The notes under the pieces are model-generated. The model ran no database searches and had not been told where the DNA came from. It was given only the letters and a program-made list of their open reading frames with translations. Made by a program: the position numbers and the translations under genes. Positions 8,889 through 16,931 of a DNA stretch of 43,093 nucleotides are shown here, in pieces; within the stretch, counting starts at the first letter, position 1; each line of letters starts with the position of its first letter. Source of the stretch: an uncultured Acidimicrobiales bacterium (GTDB lineage Bacteria > Actinomycetota > Acidimicrobiia > Acidimicrobiales > SHLQ01); assembly GCA_938038815.1 (NCBI GenBank), contig CALHTF010000031.1:1-43093 (forward strand), written 5' to 3'.

Positions 8889-8894
8889 ACGCTA
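8889..8894 (-). promoter_or_regulatory. Leaderless -10 box of the RNB gene
   Basis: Read on the minus strand, TAGCGT is followed by six bases (TACCTG) and then the ATG at 8882. This is the same architecture as at mutM and others in this window, and it fixes the start codon. Confidence 0.6.
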
Positions 8895-8919
8895 CCGAAC
8901 CCCAGCCGCTATCGCGGGA

Positions 8920-10548
8920 CTACCGAACAAGCGCTGCACTGTTGTCGCGATCGCCGCGGGCCAGGGTGATCCAGGTCTTGCCTGGGGTCAGTTCGAGCAG
9001 GTTGGCGTCTTGGTCTTCATAGACGGTGTGGCTTTCGAGCGACTGCCGATTCCAGGTGCCCTCAATGACCTGGCCTTGGGTGAGGATCCACGCTTCGCCG
9101 CCGCCAACCATCGCCGCCTCCGGCGACCGAGCGTCGGCGGCCGAAGCCCGGTAACCCACAAACTGGATGATCACGTTGGGCGGCGCCACCGCAACCCCAT
9201 CGGCGTCGACATGGGGCGTGCCGTTTTGGGTGCGGGCCCAGCCCGAACCGTTCCAGCGGTACTCGATCGAGGTCTTGGCGAACCGGACGGTTACCGCCTT
9301 GACCGGGCTGGCGGTCGAGGGGAGGGCTTCGCCATCGGAGAGGAACCGAAGCTGGGGCGATGGGTCGGTCGACCGGTCGCCGGCGCCGGCCAACAGATCG
9401 TCGACGTTGGTGAACAGGTTGTGGGGCCGGGCCCGGGAATTATCGCGAAAGTACGCCTTGGGCTGCGCGTTGGCGCCGGCGTCGATGAGGCTCGAGCGCC
9501 GCAGGGCCGCCATTGCCTTGTCGTTGCCGCCTGAATTACCGAACAGCGGCGAGTTCAGGTTCGACAAGATTTCTATGTCGGAGGTTCGAGTCGACCGGAT
9601 CGGACCCACCGGGTTCGAGGTCTCGGAGTGGTACACGGCGACCAGACGGGTGCGGCCGTCTTCCACCAACTCCTCAAAGACCACGTCGGCCTTGTTGAGC
9701 CCAACCTGGGGACGAGCCTGGTCGACGTTGTCGATCTTCATGGCGACCGCCGGCCGCGAGATAGTGGGCCCGGGAAGTCCGGTGAGGAGCCATCGATCCT
9801 TTAGCGATTCGAGCCACTCGATCCGAACACCGATACGGGTGATGTCGTTCTCCATGCGAGCCAACTGCGCGGCGACGGTCGCCCGGTCGCTGCGGGCGGC
9901 GTCGAGGGTGGCGTAGCGCGACCGTTGGGAGTTGCGTAACGAGTCGACCGCATCTCGCAAGCCCCGAAGGCGGGCTCGGGCTCGTTCGACGTCGCTGGCG
10001 GCATCTTCGATAACCACCGTGTACAGCTGGTCTTTGTGGTCGGGGCCGGGACCGTTGTTGCTCGCCTCGATCTCATCGAGTAGCGAATCGGCGCTCGGGT
10101 CGCCGTAGACGTACCGGGCGATTGCTGCTTGGCGCTGGATGCGTTTGGGCGTGTCCCGCGCTTCAACGGCTCGAGTGAGCTCGTCGAGCAACAACTCGAG
10201 CTGGATCTCCGTCGATGCAACACCCTCGGCCAACTCGGCGACCTTGTCGTCCTCGACCTGCAGCCGCTCCTGTGCCTCGGCGATCCGGCCGGGCAATTCG
10301 TCGAGCCGAGCCTGGAGCTTTTCGATGTCGGTGATCTGGTCCGACGCTTCTTCGCCGTCGCCCGCCTCGTCGTTGGTTGGCTGGTCGTTGGTTGGCTGGT
10401 CGGTGGTTGGCTGGTCGTCTTGGGCGTGGGCGGCCGGCGAGACGACAAAGGTGGCAACGACGATTAGCAGCAGTGCGACGGCAAAGGCCTGAAGCAGTGC
10501 GGGGCGCCGGAGCAACCGGGGGGAAGGGGAACGAGGGAACAAGAACAT
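8920..10548 (-). CDS. Secreted DUF3048-domain protein with N-terminal coiled coil
   Basis: A 542-aa exported protein. Residues 1-43 are a signal peptide with an arginine-rich start, a long hydrophobic core and an AHA cleavage site. A short Thr/Asp/Gln/Pro repeat follows, then a predicted coiled coil rich in Ala, Glu and Arg from about 65 to 240. The C-terminal half, from SRPAVAMKIDNV on, matches the DUF3048 (YerB-like) fold, with the conserved stretches GPIRSTR and FGNSGGN. Many DUF3048 proteins are cell-wall-associated lipoproteins, but their activity is unknown. The coiled-coil addition makes it longer than the usual 330-350 aa. ATG at 10548 is preferred over TTG at 10593 because it gives a normal signal peptide. 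Confidence 0.75.
   Translation of the reverse strand: MFLFPRSPSPRLLRRPALLQAFAVALLLIVVATFVVSPAAHAQDDQPTTDQPTNDQPTNDEAGDGEEASDQITDIEKLQARLDELPGRIAEAQERLQVEDDKVAELAEGVASTEIQLELLLDELTRAVEARDTPKRIQRQAAIARYVYGDPSADSLLDEIEASNNGPGPDHKDQLYTVVIEDAASDVERARARLRGLRDAVDSLRNSQRSRYATLDAARSDRATVAAQLARMENDITRIGVRIEWLESLKDRWLLTGLPGPTISRPAVAMKIDNVDQARPQVGLNKADVVFEELVEDGRTRLVAVYHSETSNPVGPIRSTRTSDIEILSNLNSPLFGNSGGNDKAMAALRRSSLIDAGANAQPKAYFRDNSRARPHNLFTNVDDLLAGAGDRSTDPSPQLRFLSDGEALPSTASPVKAVTVRFAKTSIEYRWNGSGWARTQNGTPHVDADGVAVAPPNVIIQFVGYRASAADARSPEAAMVGGGEAWILTQGQVIEGTWNRQSLESHTVYEDQDANLLELTPGKTWITLARGDRDNSAALVR
10371..10415. repeat. Three tandem 15-bp repeats in a coding region
   Basis: The unit CGTTGGTTGGCTGGT occurs twice exactly (10371-10385, 10386-10400) and once with a single change (10401-10415). 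It encodes the Thr-Asn/Thr-Asp-Gln-Pro repeat just after the signal peptide of the DUF3048 protein, a site likely to vary in copy number between strains. Confidence 0.85.
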
Positions 10549-10566
10549 GGCGAAAGTCGACCGATG

Positions 10567-10586
10567 GTGTTCTATCGGCAGAACAC
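10567..10586. promoter_or_regulatory. Perfect 7+6+7 dyad upstream of the DUF3048 gene
   Basis: GTGTTCT-ATCGGC-AGAACAC is a perfect inverted repeat ending 19 nt upstream of the ATG at 10548. It could be a repressor operator near the transcription start or an RNA hairpin just before the start codon. It lies within a 260-nt gap (10549-10808) that is long for this window; the rest of the gap holds the htpX hairpin and no convincing ORF. Confidence 0.5.
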
Positions 10587-10756
10587 AAGCCAATCATGAA
10601 ATCAGAGCTTCGCCATGTCGGGAGGTTTGCTCTCTTGTTTTGTTCCGGCTTAGCCGCCACGCCTTCGGCATCGGGCTCCGCCGACATTTCGCCCTTGCTG
10701 CTGCTGCGATTCGATTCCGACCGCTCTCCGCACGCATTCGCTCACCCTCGGTGTTT

Positions 10757-10797
10757 TGACTCAGAGTCGTGGTGCGTTGTCCCGTGACTCTGAGTCA
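10757..10797. terminator. 12-bp inverted repeat just after htpX
   Basis: A perfect 12-bp stem (arms 10757-10768 and 10786-10797) encloses 17 nt; two G-U and two G-C pairs can extend it inward. It begins 12 nt after the htpX stop on the minus strand. There is no U-tract, so it would be a stem-only terminator or a 3' stability element. Confidence 0.55.
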
Positions 10798-10808
10798 GGG
10801 GACGCCTG

Positions 10809-11753
10809 TTAGGTGCCGGGGGAGGCGTAGGGGGGTAGGCCTTCCATTTGGCGGAGGGTGTTGATCCGGTTGGCCAGGGGAGGGTGGGTGTCGAACATGT
10901 CGTTGAACTTTCGGCCCCGGCCGCTCTTGTGGTTATCGGGGGTCTCAATCCACAAGTGCGATGTTGCGTGCGAAGTGCGGCGCACCACACCGTGGTCGGC
11001 ATCGAGCTTTTCGAGCGCCATACGCAACCCGGTCGGGTAACGGGTGAGCGCAACCGCCGTCGCGTCGGCCAGCGCTTCGCGGCGACGGCTCACCGCGGCC
11101 TTCAACATGGCGGCCGCCACCGGTGCCAAGATCGCGACGATAACCAAGCCGACGATGGCGAGTGGGTTGTTGTCGTCGCGGTCTCTGCTCGACCGGCCAC
11201 CGCCGTAGTAGAGCAGACGCCAGAACACATCGACCACGATGGCGATCGTGCCGGCCGTAGCGACCGCAACGGTCATGACCCGGATATCGAGGTTACGAAT
11301 GTGGGCGAGTTCGTGAGCGATTACCCCTTCGAGTTCGTCGCGCTTCATCAACGCCAACAATCCGGTAGTGACCGCAACGGCCGCGTTCTCGGGATTCTTG
11401 CCGGTGGCGAAGGCGTTCGGTGCCGGATCGTCCACCACATACACCCGCGGCTTGGGGATGCCGGCGGCCAACGACAGCGCCTCGACCACGTTGTGAAGTT
11501 GCCCAAACGTCTCGATCGGGGCTGGTTTGGCGCCCGTCGACGAGATGGCGATCTTGTCCGACGACACGTAACCCATAAACGACGAACTGGCCGAAAAGAT
11601 CAGGGCGAAGATGACACCGATCAACCCCGCTTTGAGCACGGTCGAGACGGTGACCGATACGACGGCGAGCAGGCCAAAGAAGGTGATCATCAGCAGCCAG
11701 GTATCGCGGCGGTTTGCCGCGGCTAGCGCCTCGAAGTCAAGGGGTTGCACCAC
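10809..11753 (-). CDS. htpX: HtpX-like M48 membrane metalloprotease
   Basis: A 314-aa membrane protease of family M48B. Two transmembrane segments lie near residues 18-35 and 40-60, the zinc motif HELAH is at 147-151, two more membrane spans follow (about 157-175 and 190-215), and the third zinc ligand is the glutamate in RRREALAD. HtpX degrades damaged or misfolded membrane proteins with FtsH. Two adjacent GTG codons (11756 and 11753) could start it. The second is preferred because TACGGT (11760-11765) lies exactly 6 nt upstream, the leaderless spacing seen elsewhere here. It lies 60 nt downstream of the proline-rich gene and may be both co-transcribed and independently initiated. Confidence 0.88.
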   Translation of the reverse strand: MVQPLDFEALAAANRRDTWLLMITFFGLLAVVSVTVSTVLKAGLIGVIFALIFSASSSFMGYVSSDKIAISSTGAKPAPIETFGQLHNVVEALSLAAGIPKPRVYVVDDPAPNAFATGKNPENAAVAVTTGLLALMKRDELEGVIAHELAHIRNLDIRVMTVAVATAGTIAIVVDVFWRLLYYGGGRSSRDRDDNNPLAIVGLVIVAILAPVAAAMLKAAVSRRREALADATAVALTRYPTGLRMALEKLDADHGVVRRTSHATSHLWIETPDNHKSGRGRKFNDMFDTHPPLANRINTLRQMEGLPPYASPGT

Positions 11754-11759
11754 CACTTC

Positions 11760-11765
11760 ACCGTA
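11760..11765 (-). promoter_or_regulatory. Possible leaderless -10 box of htpX
   Basis: On the minus strand TACGGT is followed by GAAGTG and then GTG at 11753. It supports internal initiation at htpX downstream of the preceding gene. Confidence 0.4.
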
Positions 11766-11813
11766 CTGGGGTTTCGGGCCAGTTCAGTGGGCAAACCCCG
11801 GGTGCTTGCCCGG

Positions 11814-12557
11814 TTACAAGGCCCCCGGCGGCACGATCTTTCGCACCGACTGCTCGGCGACCACGTGGTGGTTGGGGACCGCAAGCTCGCCGAGGATGTG
11901 GGCAACATGGCCAGCGTCGGCGGGACTGCCACCCACGATCACCGCATAGTCGGCCAAGGTGGCGAACTCGAGTGTCTGTTGGCTCAGCGCAGGGGTCGGC
12001 CCGCTGATGAAGACCTGCTCGACAACCCCCGAAACGCTCTCGACGATATCGGCGAGTTCGACTCGAGTGAGTCCGCCCACCGCAACCCGTAACAGTCGTC
12101 CGGCAGTCGTTTCTACTTCTTCGACCGCCCGAGAGAGGTTATACACCGAGGTGTATGGGGCGTCGGGGTTTGCTGATACTGCGATGAGCGCATTGGCCGG
12201 GTCGGCAACCAAGTGCGCCACCGATCGGCCGTGGGTGTTGGCCCCCGCGTCCGCCAATTTGGCGGCGTACCGGTGGGCATCGGCGACGAGATCGACACCG
12301 AGCGTGGCGGTGATTTGATGTTCGACAGGCGCGCGATCAGTGGTTGGGTTGGCCGCCGGTTCGGGGTTATCGGTCCCCGGACGAATCCCGGTGTCGAACG
12401 ACGAGCCCGACGAAGGCGGTTTCGGCGGCTCCGAGGCTGCCGGGTTGCTGCTCAGCGCGCCCGATTGGCTTGGGGATGCGGCGCTGGGGGCCAGCGCAGG
12501 GCGCGTCGGGGGCGGGGGCGGTGGAGGAAGCGTCGAAATGTCCTGATTGGTTTCCAT
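11814..12557 (-). CDS. Unknown protein with proline-rich N-terminus
   Basis: I do not recognise this 247-aa protein. The first 85 residues or so are low complexity and rich in Pro, Ser and Ala, with a run of seven prolines near residue 11. The rest is a compact alpha/beta domain with hydrophobic strands such as LLRVAVGG, VEQVFISG and YAVIVGG. The C-terminal pattern faintly recalls the nucleotide-binding half of CpsD-type chain-length kinases, but no Walker A motif is present, so I do not assign it. There is no signal peptide or membrane span. It lies between mutM and htpX on the same strand. The ATG start is uncertain, as no ribosome site or -10 box is clear. Confidence 0.6.
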   Translation of the reverse strand: METNQDISTLPPPPPPPTRPALAPSAASPSQSGALSSNPAASEPPKPPSSGSSFDTGIRPGTDNPEPAANPTTDRAPVEHQITATLGVDLVADAHRYAAKLADAGANTHGRSVAHLVADPANALIAVSANPDAPYTSVYNLSRAVEEVETTAGRLLRVAVGGLTRVELADIVESVSGVVEQVFISGPTPALSQQTLEFATLADYAVIVGGSPADAGHVAHILGELAVPNHHVVAEQSVRKIVPPGAL

Positions 12558-12656
12558 GAAGGCCAAGCGGCTCGCTGAACTGGTGGATGTCCTCGAAAGA
12601 CAGATGAAGCCCTTCAGGCTGAGAATACATGAGGCATGTTGAAAATAGGTAACGGG

Positions 12657-13469
12657 TCAGCGCTTTTGGCACTGGGCGCAAAAGGTGGTTGTGCGAGCGT
12701 CGTAGGTGGCCCGGCGGAGCACGTCGCCACACCGCTCGCAGGGCTCGCCGCCGCGTCCGTAGCAGCGCAAAAAGAACTGGTTTGCTCCTTGGTCGCCGGT
12801 CGGTGTGACATAGTCGCGCAGCGTGGTGCCGCCGTTCTTCAGACTGGCGACCATCACCTCTTCGATCGCATCGCGAAGCAGATGAGCTCGCGGCCTCGAC
12901 AGCTTTCGGACCGCCGGATGGATCTGGGCGAGCCAAAGCGCCTCGTCGGCGTAGATATTGCCGACCCCGGCCACCGGCCGTTGGCTTAGCAACTGGGTCT
13001 TGAGCACCCGCGAACTGGCCTTGAGGGCAAGGTAGAACTCGTCGCCGTCGAAACCCGGGCCGAAGGGTTCGGGACCCATGGCGGCGAGGGTCGGGATCGA
13101 GCTGTACTCGCCCGCCGGGACCACCCGCAGCCGACCAAAACGCCGAACGTCGCGAAAGGTGAGGTGGTGGCCGTCGTCGAGTTCCCACCTCGCTCGCACG
13201 TACGGGTCGTCGAGCGGTTCGCCAAAGAGCAGTTGCCCGGTCATTCCTAGATGAACGATCAACTCGGCTTCTTCGCCCGCTTTGTCGGGGGCGAGACCAG
13301 CGATGAGGTATTTGCCCCGCCGGTCGAGCCGGGTGATGGTAGCGCCAAGAAGTTCGCGAGCCGGCGTGAACTTTGCCGACGGGTGGCTCCAAGCCGACTC
13401 GATCTGGCGTCCCACAACATCGGGTTCGAGTGACGCTCGAACCGTTTCAACTTCGGGTAGCTCAGGCAC
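12657..13469 (-). CDS. mutM: Formamidopyrimidine-DNA glycosylase
   Basis: A 270-aa DNA repair enzyme that removes 8-oxoguanine and other oxidised purines and nicks the abasic site. After removal of methionine the N-terminus is PELPEVE, giving the catalytic Pro and Glu. The beta-hairpin lysine lies in RRGKYL, the helix-two-turn-helix in GVGNIYADEAL, and the C-terminal zinc finger has paired cysteines (CERC and CAQC). All required parts are intact and the length is normal. The start is GTG at 13469, fixed by the PELPEVE terminus and a leaderless -10 box. It is divergent from the unknown gene at 13510 with only 40 nt between starts. Confidence 0.95.
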   Translation of the reverse strand: MPELPEVETVRASLEPDVVGRQIESAWSHPSAKFTPARELLGATITRLDRRGKYLIAGLAPDKAGEEAELIVHLGMTGQLLFGEPLDDPYVRARWELDDGHHLTFRDVRRFGRLRVVPAGEYSSIPTLAAMGPEPFGPGFDGDEFYLALKASSRVLKTQLLSQRPVAGVGNIYADEALWLAQIHPAVRKLSRPRAHLLRDAIEEVMVASLKNGGTTLRDYVTPTGDQGANQFFLRCYGRGGEPCERCGDVLRRATYDARTTTFCAQCQKR

Positions 13470-13475
13470 AGTGCC

Positions 13476-13481
13476 ACGCTA
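13476..13481 (-). promoter_or_regulatory. Leaderless -10 box of mutM
   Basis: On the minus strand TAGCGT precedes six bases (GGCACT) and then the GTG of mutM. Because the PELPEVE terminus fixes the start independently, this is the best internal control for the leaderless pattern. Confidence 0.65.
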
Positions 13482-13496
13482 ATCGCCGTCACGGCC

Positions 13497-13502
13497 TAGA
13501 TT
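13497..13502 (+). promoter_or_regulatory. Leaderless -10 box of the 13510 gene
   Basis: TAGATT lies 7 nt before GTG at 13510. Together with the mutM box it forms two back-to-back leaderless promoters whose -10 boxes are only 15 bp apart. Confidence 0.55.
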
Positions 13503-13509
13503 CACCGCG

Positions 13510-14820
13510 GTGAGTGCAAACCAAACCAGCGGCGAGTCAGCGGCCTCGGAATTGGCCGAGGTGCTCGACGACCCGGACGAGCTGCTCGACCTCGATCCAG
13601 CGCGAGCCGAACTCTGGGTTTCGGGGCTGTTGGCCGACTTCGGACAAGGGCCCGTCGTCGAGGCGATTTCCGCTCTAGCTGCCCCCACCCCGGCCCAAGC
13701 GCTGGTGGGCGCGGTTCTGTCGGTTGTGGCCGAAGCCCCGTCCGCCGAACAAGCAGCGGCGCGGTTCTCGCCCGAACAGCTTGCATCACCTGCGTGGGCC
13801 GCCCATCTCGGAACCGCAGCACCGGTCGACGCGATGCGGGTGTTGGCGGGCGGCGAACACATGACGACGATCATCCGGTTCGAGCACGGTGACGAGAGCC
13901 GCCACCTGGTGCTGGTCGATCTCGGCACCGATCCGGTTCGAGCGCTCGACATCCGTTTCGCTCCCGACGGCCTGTTCGAAGAATCCTTCGACGACCCCGA
14001 GCTCGAACTCGAGCCGGCCACCATCGCCGAGGTCGCAGCCGAGTTTGTCGACGCCATCGAGAACCCGGCGTTCGACGAGCCCAGCATCGAGCTGAATCTG
14101 TTGGTTGCTCGCCGGCGGGCCGAGGCGGTGCTTCGCCGTCAGGGTGACGCTCGCCGTCTGTTGCCATTGGAGCCGACCGAGTTTGCCCCTGCGGCCGCCG
14201 ACGCCGAATCAGTCGACGTCTTTGGTCATCGCGATGTCGGTGCCGACGCGGCAGCGGTCGAGGCCCTTGAGGCGGCGCTTGGAAAATGGTTCGTCGCTGA
14301 CAGCCCCCTCGCCCCAACGCCAACCGACGTTGCCGAGACCGCCGCTCGGCTTCGGGCGCTTGCTGACTCGCCCGAAGCGTCGGCAAACTACCGGGTCGTG
14401 CTTGAGGCCGCGGGTCTCACCGGGGACGAACCCGACGAGCAGTTGGTACTTGGCTGTTGCGGTGCGTACGTGATGCCGGTCTCGTTGTCGGCGTTCGAAC
14501 CGACCGAAGTCGAAGCGATCCGTCACCTCGAATGGGCCGACTGGTTCGGCGCCGTAGCGGTACTGGTCCGCAAGGGCCCAGGAACCGTCGTGACTCCTCG
14601 GGAGATGGTCAAGGCGATCAATCGATGCCCCGAGGTCACCACCACGATCCCTAAAGCCGACGCTGACTATGTGGCGTGGTCGTTCGAACGAACCCTGCAT
14701 GCGTGGGAACTGAGCGGGGTCCTCTCGCCCGACGGTGAGTTAACCGAGTTTGGGCAACGGGTGCTTCCCTATGCCTTGCGCCACCGGTGGGGCGGTGCCC
14801 CGCAGGCGGGTGACGGTTAA
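13510..14820 (+). CDS. Unknown 436-aa acidic protein
   Basis: I do not recognise a family. The protein is soluble, very rich in Ala, Glu, Asp and Leu, with no signal peptide or membrane span. The N-terminal 100 residues look helical, a central part (HMTTIIRFEHGDE, then HLVLVDLGTDPVRALDI) reads as beta-strands, and the C-terminal 120 residues contain tryptophans and a paired cysteine (GCCGAY) and may form a separate helical domain. Gene-like codon use and the leaderless promoter support it as real. Its stop TAA overlaps the stop of the convergent BcsB-like gene in a TTAA tetramer. It is divergent from mutM, but nothing ties it to repair. Confidence 0.75.
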   Translation: MSANQTSGESAASELAEVLDDPDELLDLDPARAELWVSGLLADFGQGPVVEAISALAAPTPAQALVGAVLSVVAEAPSAEQAAARFSPEQLASPAWAAHLGTAAPVDAMRVLAGGEHMTTIIRFEHGDESRHLVLVDLGTDPVRALDIRFAPDGLFEESFDDPELELEPATIAEVAAEFVDAIENPAFDEPSIELNLLVARRRAEAVLRRQGDARRLLPLEPTEFAPAAADAESVDVFGHRDVGADAAAVEALEAALGKWFVADSPLAPTPTDVAETAARLRALADSPEASANYRVVLEAAGLTGDEPDEQLVLGCCGAYVMPVSLSAFEPTEVEAIRHLEWADWFGAVAVLVRKGPGTVVTPREMVKAINRCPEVTTTIPKADADYVAWSFERTLHAWELSGVLSPDGELTEFGQRVLPYALRHRWGGAPQAGDG

Positions 14821-16931
14821 CCCATTCCGACCGGGTTACGGGTCTTGCCCGTCACCCGGGCGTAGAGCGCTCGACTAACGATGAGCAGGCCGATGAGTAC
14901 CAACGAACCCAAAATACCGAAGCCGAAGATGCGGCGGGTCGGGGCCGGAGCATCGGTGCTCAGGGTCGGAAGCTCGATGTCGTCGGCGTTCGGGTCGGCG
15001 GGTACCACCACGGTGGCGCCATCGTTGACCGCAAACGCCTGACCAGAGAAGCGACCCCAGCCGCGGTCGACCAACATCTCGCTGAGTTCGGTCGACGCGA
15101 GGTCCTTACCGTCTTCGACCGCCAACTGGAGATGCATGATGTCTTGGCCCAGCGGCCCGACAAGGGCTTGCAGGACGGTCACCCGGTCGTAGCCGTCGGC
15201 GGCGACGAACTCGACGCCCGACACGTCGACGCTGCCGCCGGCGGCGCTGATCGGGGCGAGTAGTTCTTCGAGTTGGTCCGACGAGCCACCGACCAAGATG
15301 CCGGGAAGGTCGTTGCGGACGATGTCGTCCCAGCTGGCGATTTGGGGGTCGAGGATGAGCGGGCTTGAGCTCTGCATGACGGCGAGTAGGTTTGCGGTGA
15401 CTTGAAGGTCGGCGATCGATTGTCCAGGACGCACCTGAAACTCAGGAAGCAGGCTTTGCGGGTACCGGTCGAGTCCGACCGGAATCGACTGGCCGTAGTC
15501 AACGTCGACCCACGAGCTGCTGTCGAGCTGGAGTTGGTGGGTCGGGAGTCCAAAGCCGCAGTCGAGCGGAAGCTCGGAGCGTACGACCACGAGGTTGTCG
15601 CGGCGCAGATCGTTGCCCGAGATCTCAAGTTCGGTGTCGAAGCGACCAGCGCGGTCGAGTTCGATCGTGCTGAGTAGATCGTCGTTCACCCAGACGGTGA
15701 CCACCGGTTCGACGTCGGCCGGCGTGGCGTGCACCAACACGCCACCGAGGCGGACGCGAATTCGGTTGATTGGCTGACCAAAGCGAGCCTGGGGGAGCGG
15801 GATAGGCAGCTGGAGTCGAACGGCATCGCTGGCTTCGAGGCGTCGAACGCCCGCTTCGCGCAAGGTGCGACGTTCCTTGAGTTCTTCCTCGTCGATTTCG
15901 CGTTCGCCGACCGTCGCCACCTCGTCACTGCTGATCAGCCGGATCTCGGGTTCGTTGATCGACGACGCAATATCGCTCAGCAGTCCTTCGGGCCCGGCGA
16001 GGCGCAGGAAGGCCACCTCATCGTTGCCTTGCACGTCGACCCGGCCCACATCGGCGTCGGCGAGAACGATCGTGCGGGTGAACGGGTCAGTGCTGATCGA
16101 GTCGATGAGGTTGCTGGGGATCTCGCGCACCACGAACGATGGGGTAACCGGGTAGGCGGTGGTGAGGTGGGTGGCGAGCAACATGACCGCTTCGTCGACG
16201 TGCGCCGGGCGGTCTTGGTCGACCAGGATTTCGAACCCTTGAATAACTTGGGGGAGGAAGTCGGACACGGTTTCGGGAAGTGACGGTTGGGCCCGGAACA
16301 AAAAGGTTGGGTTCAACAACTCGGCGGCGAGGGGTTCGATGATGGGTGAGGTGCACTGCTGGCCGGCGTACTCCTCGGCCTTGACTTGTACCAAGGAGTC
16401 GCCCGCTGCTGGTTCGATTTGGGCGGTGATTTCGCGGCGGGTTCCACCTTCGATGATTTCTTCGAAGACCACTTCGTCGTTGACCGAAATGCTGACAAAG
16501 GTCCGGCTCACGTTCGATGGGATAACGATGCTGGTCGAGATCTCGGTGAGCAACAGGCCCGGCGGGGTCGGCACAATGAACTCGGTCTGACCGGCGGGGC
16601 GGGCCATCCGGATCGACCGACCAAGGCCCAGCTCGGCCGTGTTGAGGGTAAAGCCGTCGCCGGCGCCCTCAAGCGCCTTTCGGTCGACGGTGCTGTTGAG
16701 TTCGTCGGTGTCCTCGGTGTCGTCGGTGTCGTCGGTGCCGGCAGTGTCGCCGGTGTCGGCCGGCTCGGCTTCGGTTGGTCGGACGCCGAGGTCGGAGGAA
16801 CCAACGCCGTCGGTTCCGGTTTGCGCGGTAGCCAAGCTCGGCGAAACAAGCGTGGCGAGGAGCGCGAAAACCACGACCAACATCAACGTGCGGGCATGGG
16901 TACTGAGGCGGGGAAGCGGGGAGGGCGCCAT
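14817..16931 (-). CDS. BcsB-like exported, membrane-anchored glycan synthase partner
   Basis: A 704-aa envelope protein. A signal peptide (about 1-36, ending ATAQ) is followed by an acidic Asp/Thr-rich linker (about 50-80), then about 590 residues of beta-rich domains, and one C-terminal transmembrane helix near 676-695 with a basic cytoplasmic tail. Two similar modules can be seen, each with a strand resembling carbohydrate-binding domains of BcsB (VSISVNDEVV; VTVWVNDDLL) and a later cysteine. This order, plus coupling to a processive GT2 gene, argues for a BcsB-like subunit that guides the nascent polymer. Its ATG overlaps the TGA of the GT2 gene (TGATG). The polymer need not be cellulose, and the family call is from overall pattern, not a strict motif. 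Confidence 0.6.
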   Translation of the reverse strand: MAPSPLPRLSTHARTLMLVVVFALLATLVSPSLATAQTGTDGVGSSDLGVRPTEAEPADTGDTAGTDDTDDTEDTDELNSTVDRKALEGAGDGFTLNTAELGLGRSIRMARPAGQTEFIVPTPPGLLLTEISTSIVIPSNVSRTFVSISVNDEVVFEEIIEGGTRREITAQIEPAAGDSLVQVKAEEYAGQQCTSPIIEPLAAELLNPTFLFRAQPSLPETVSDFLPQVIQGFEILVDQDRPAHVDEAVMLLATHLTTAYPVTPSFVVREIPSNLIDSISTDPFTRTIVLADADVGRVDVQGNDEVAFLRLAGPEGLLSDIASSINEPEIRLISSDEVATVGEREIDEEELKERRTLREAGVRRLEASDAVRLQLPIPLPQARFGQPINRIRVRLGGVLVHATPADVEPVVTVWVNDDLLSTIELDRAGRFDTELEISGNDLRRDNLVVVRSELPLDCGFGLPTHQLQLDSSSWVDVDYGQSIPVGLDRYPQSLLPEFQVRPGQSIADLQVTANLLAVMQSSSPLILDPQIASWDDIVRNDLPGILVGGSSDQLEELLAPISAAGGSVDVSGVEFVAADGYDRVTVLQALVGPLGQDIMHLQLAVEDGKDLASTELSEMLVDRGWGRFSGQAFAVNDGATVVVPADPNADDIELPTLSTDAPAPTRRIFGFGILGSLVLIGLLIVSRALYARVTGKTRNPVGMG

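Noticed and set aside
9585..9610. tRNA T-arm-like GGTTCGAGTC
   Set aside because: It lies inside the DUF3048 coding region and no cloverleaf can be drawn around it.
10549..10756. c-di-AMP riboswitch in the DUF3048 leader
   Set aside because: A GCCGAA...GGCTAA-like stretch caught my eye, but the other conserved blocks of the class are missing.
16690..16765. Tandem repeat as a mobile or CRISPR-like element
   Set aside because: The GTCGGTGTC-type repetition is just the codons of an Asp/Thr-rich linker in the BcsB-like protein.
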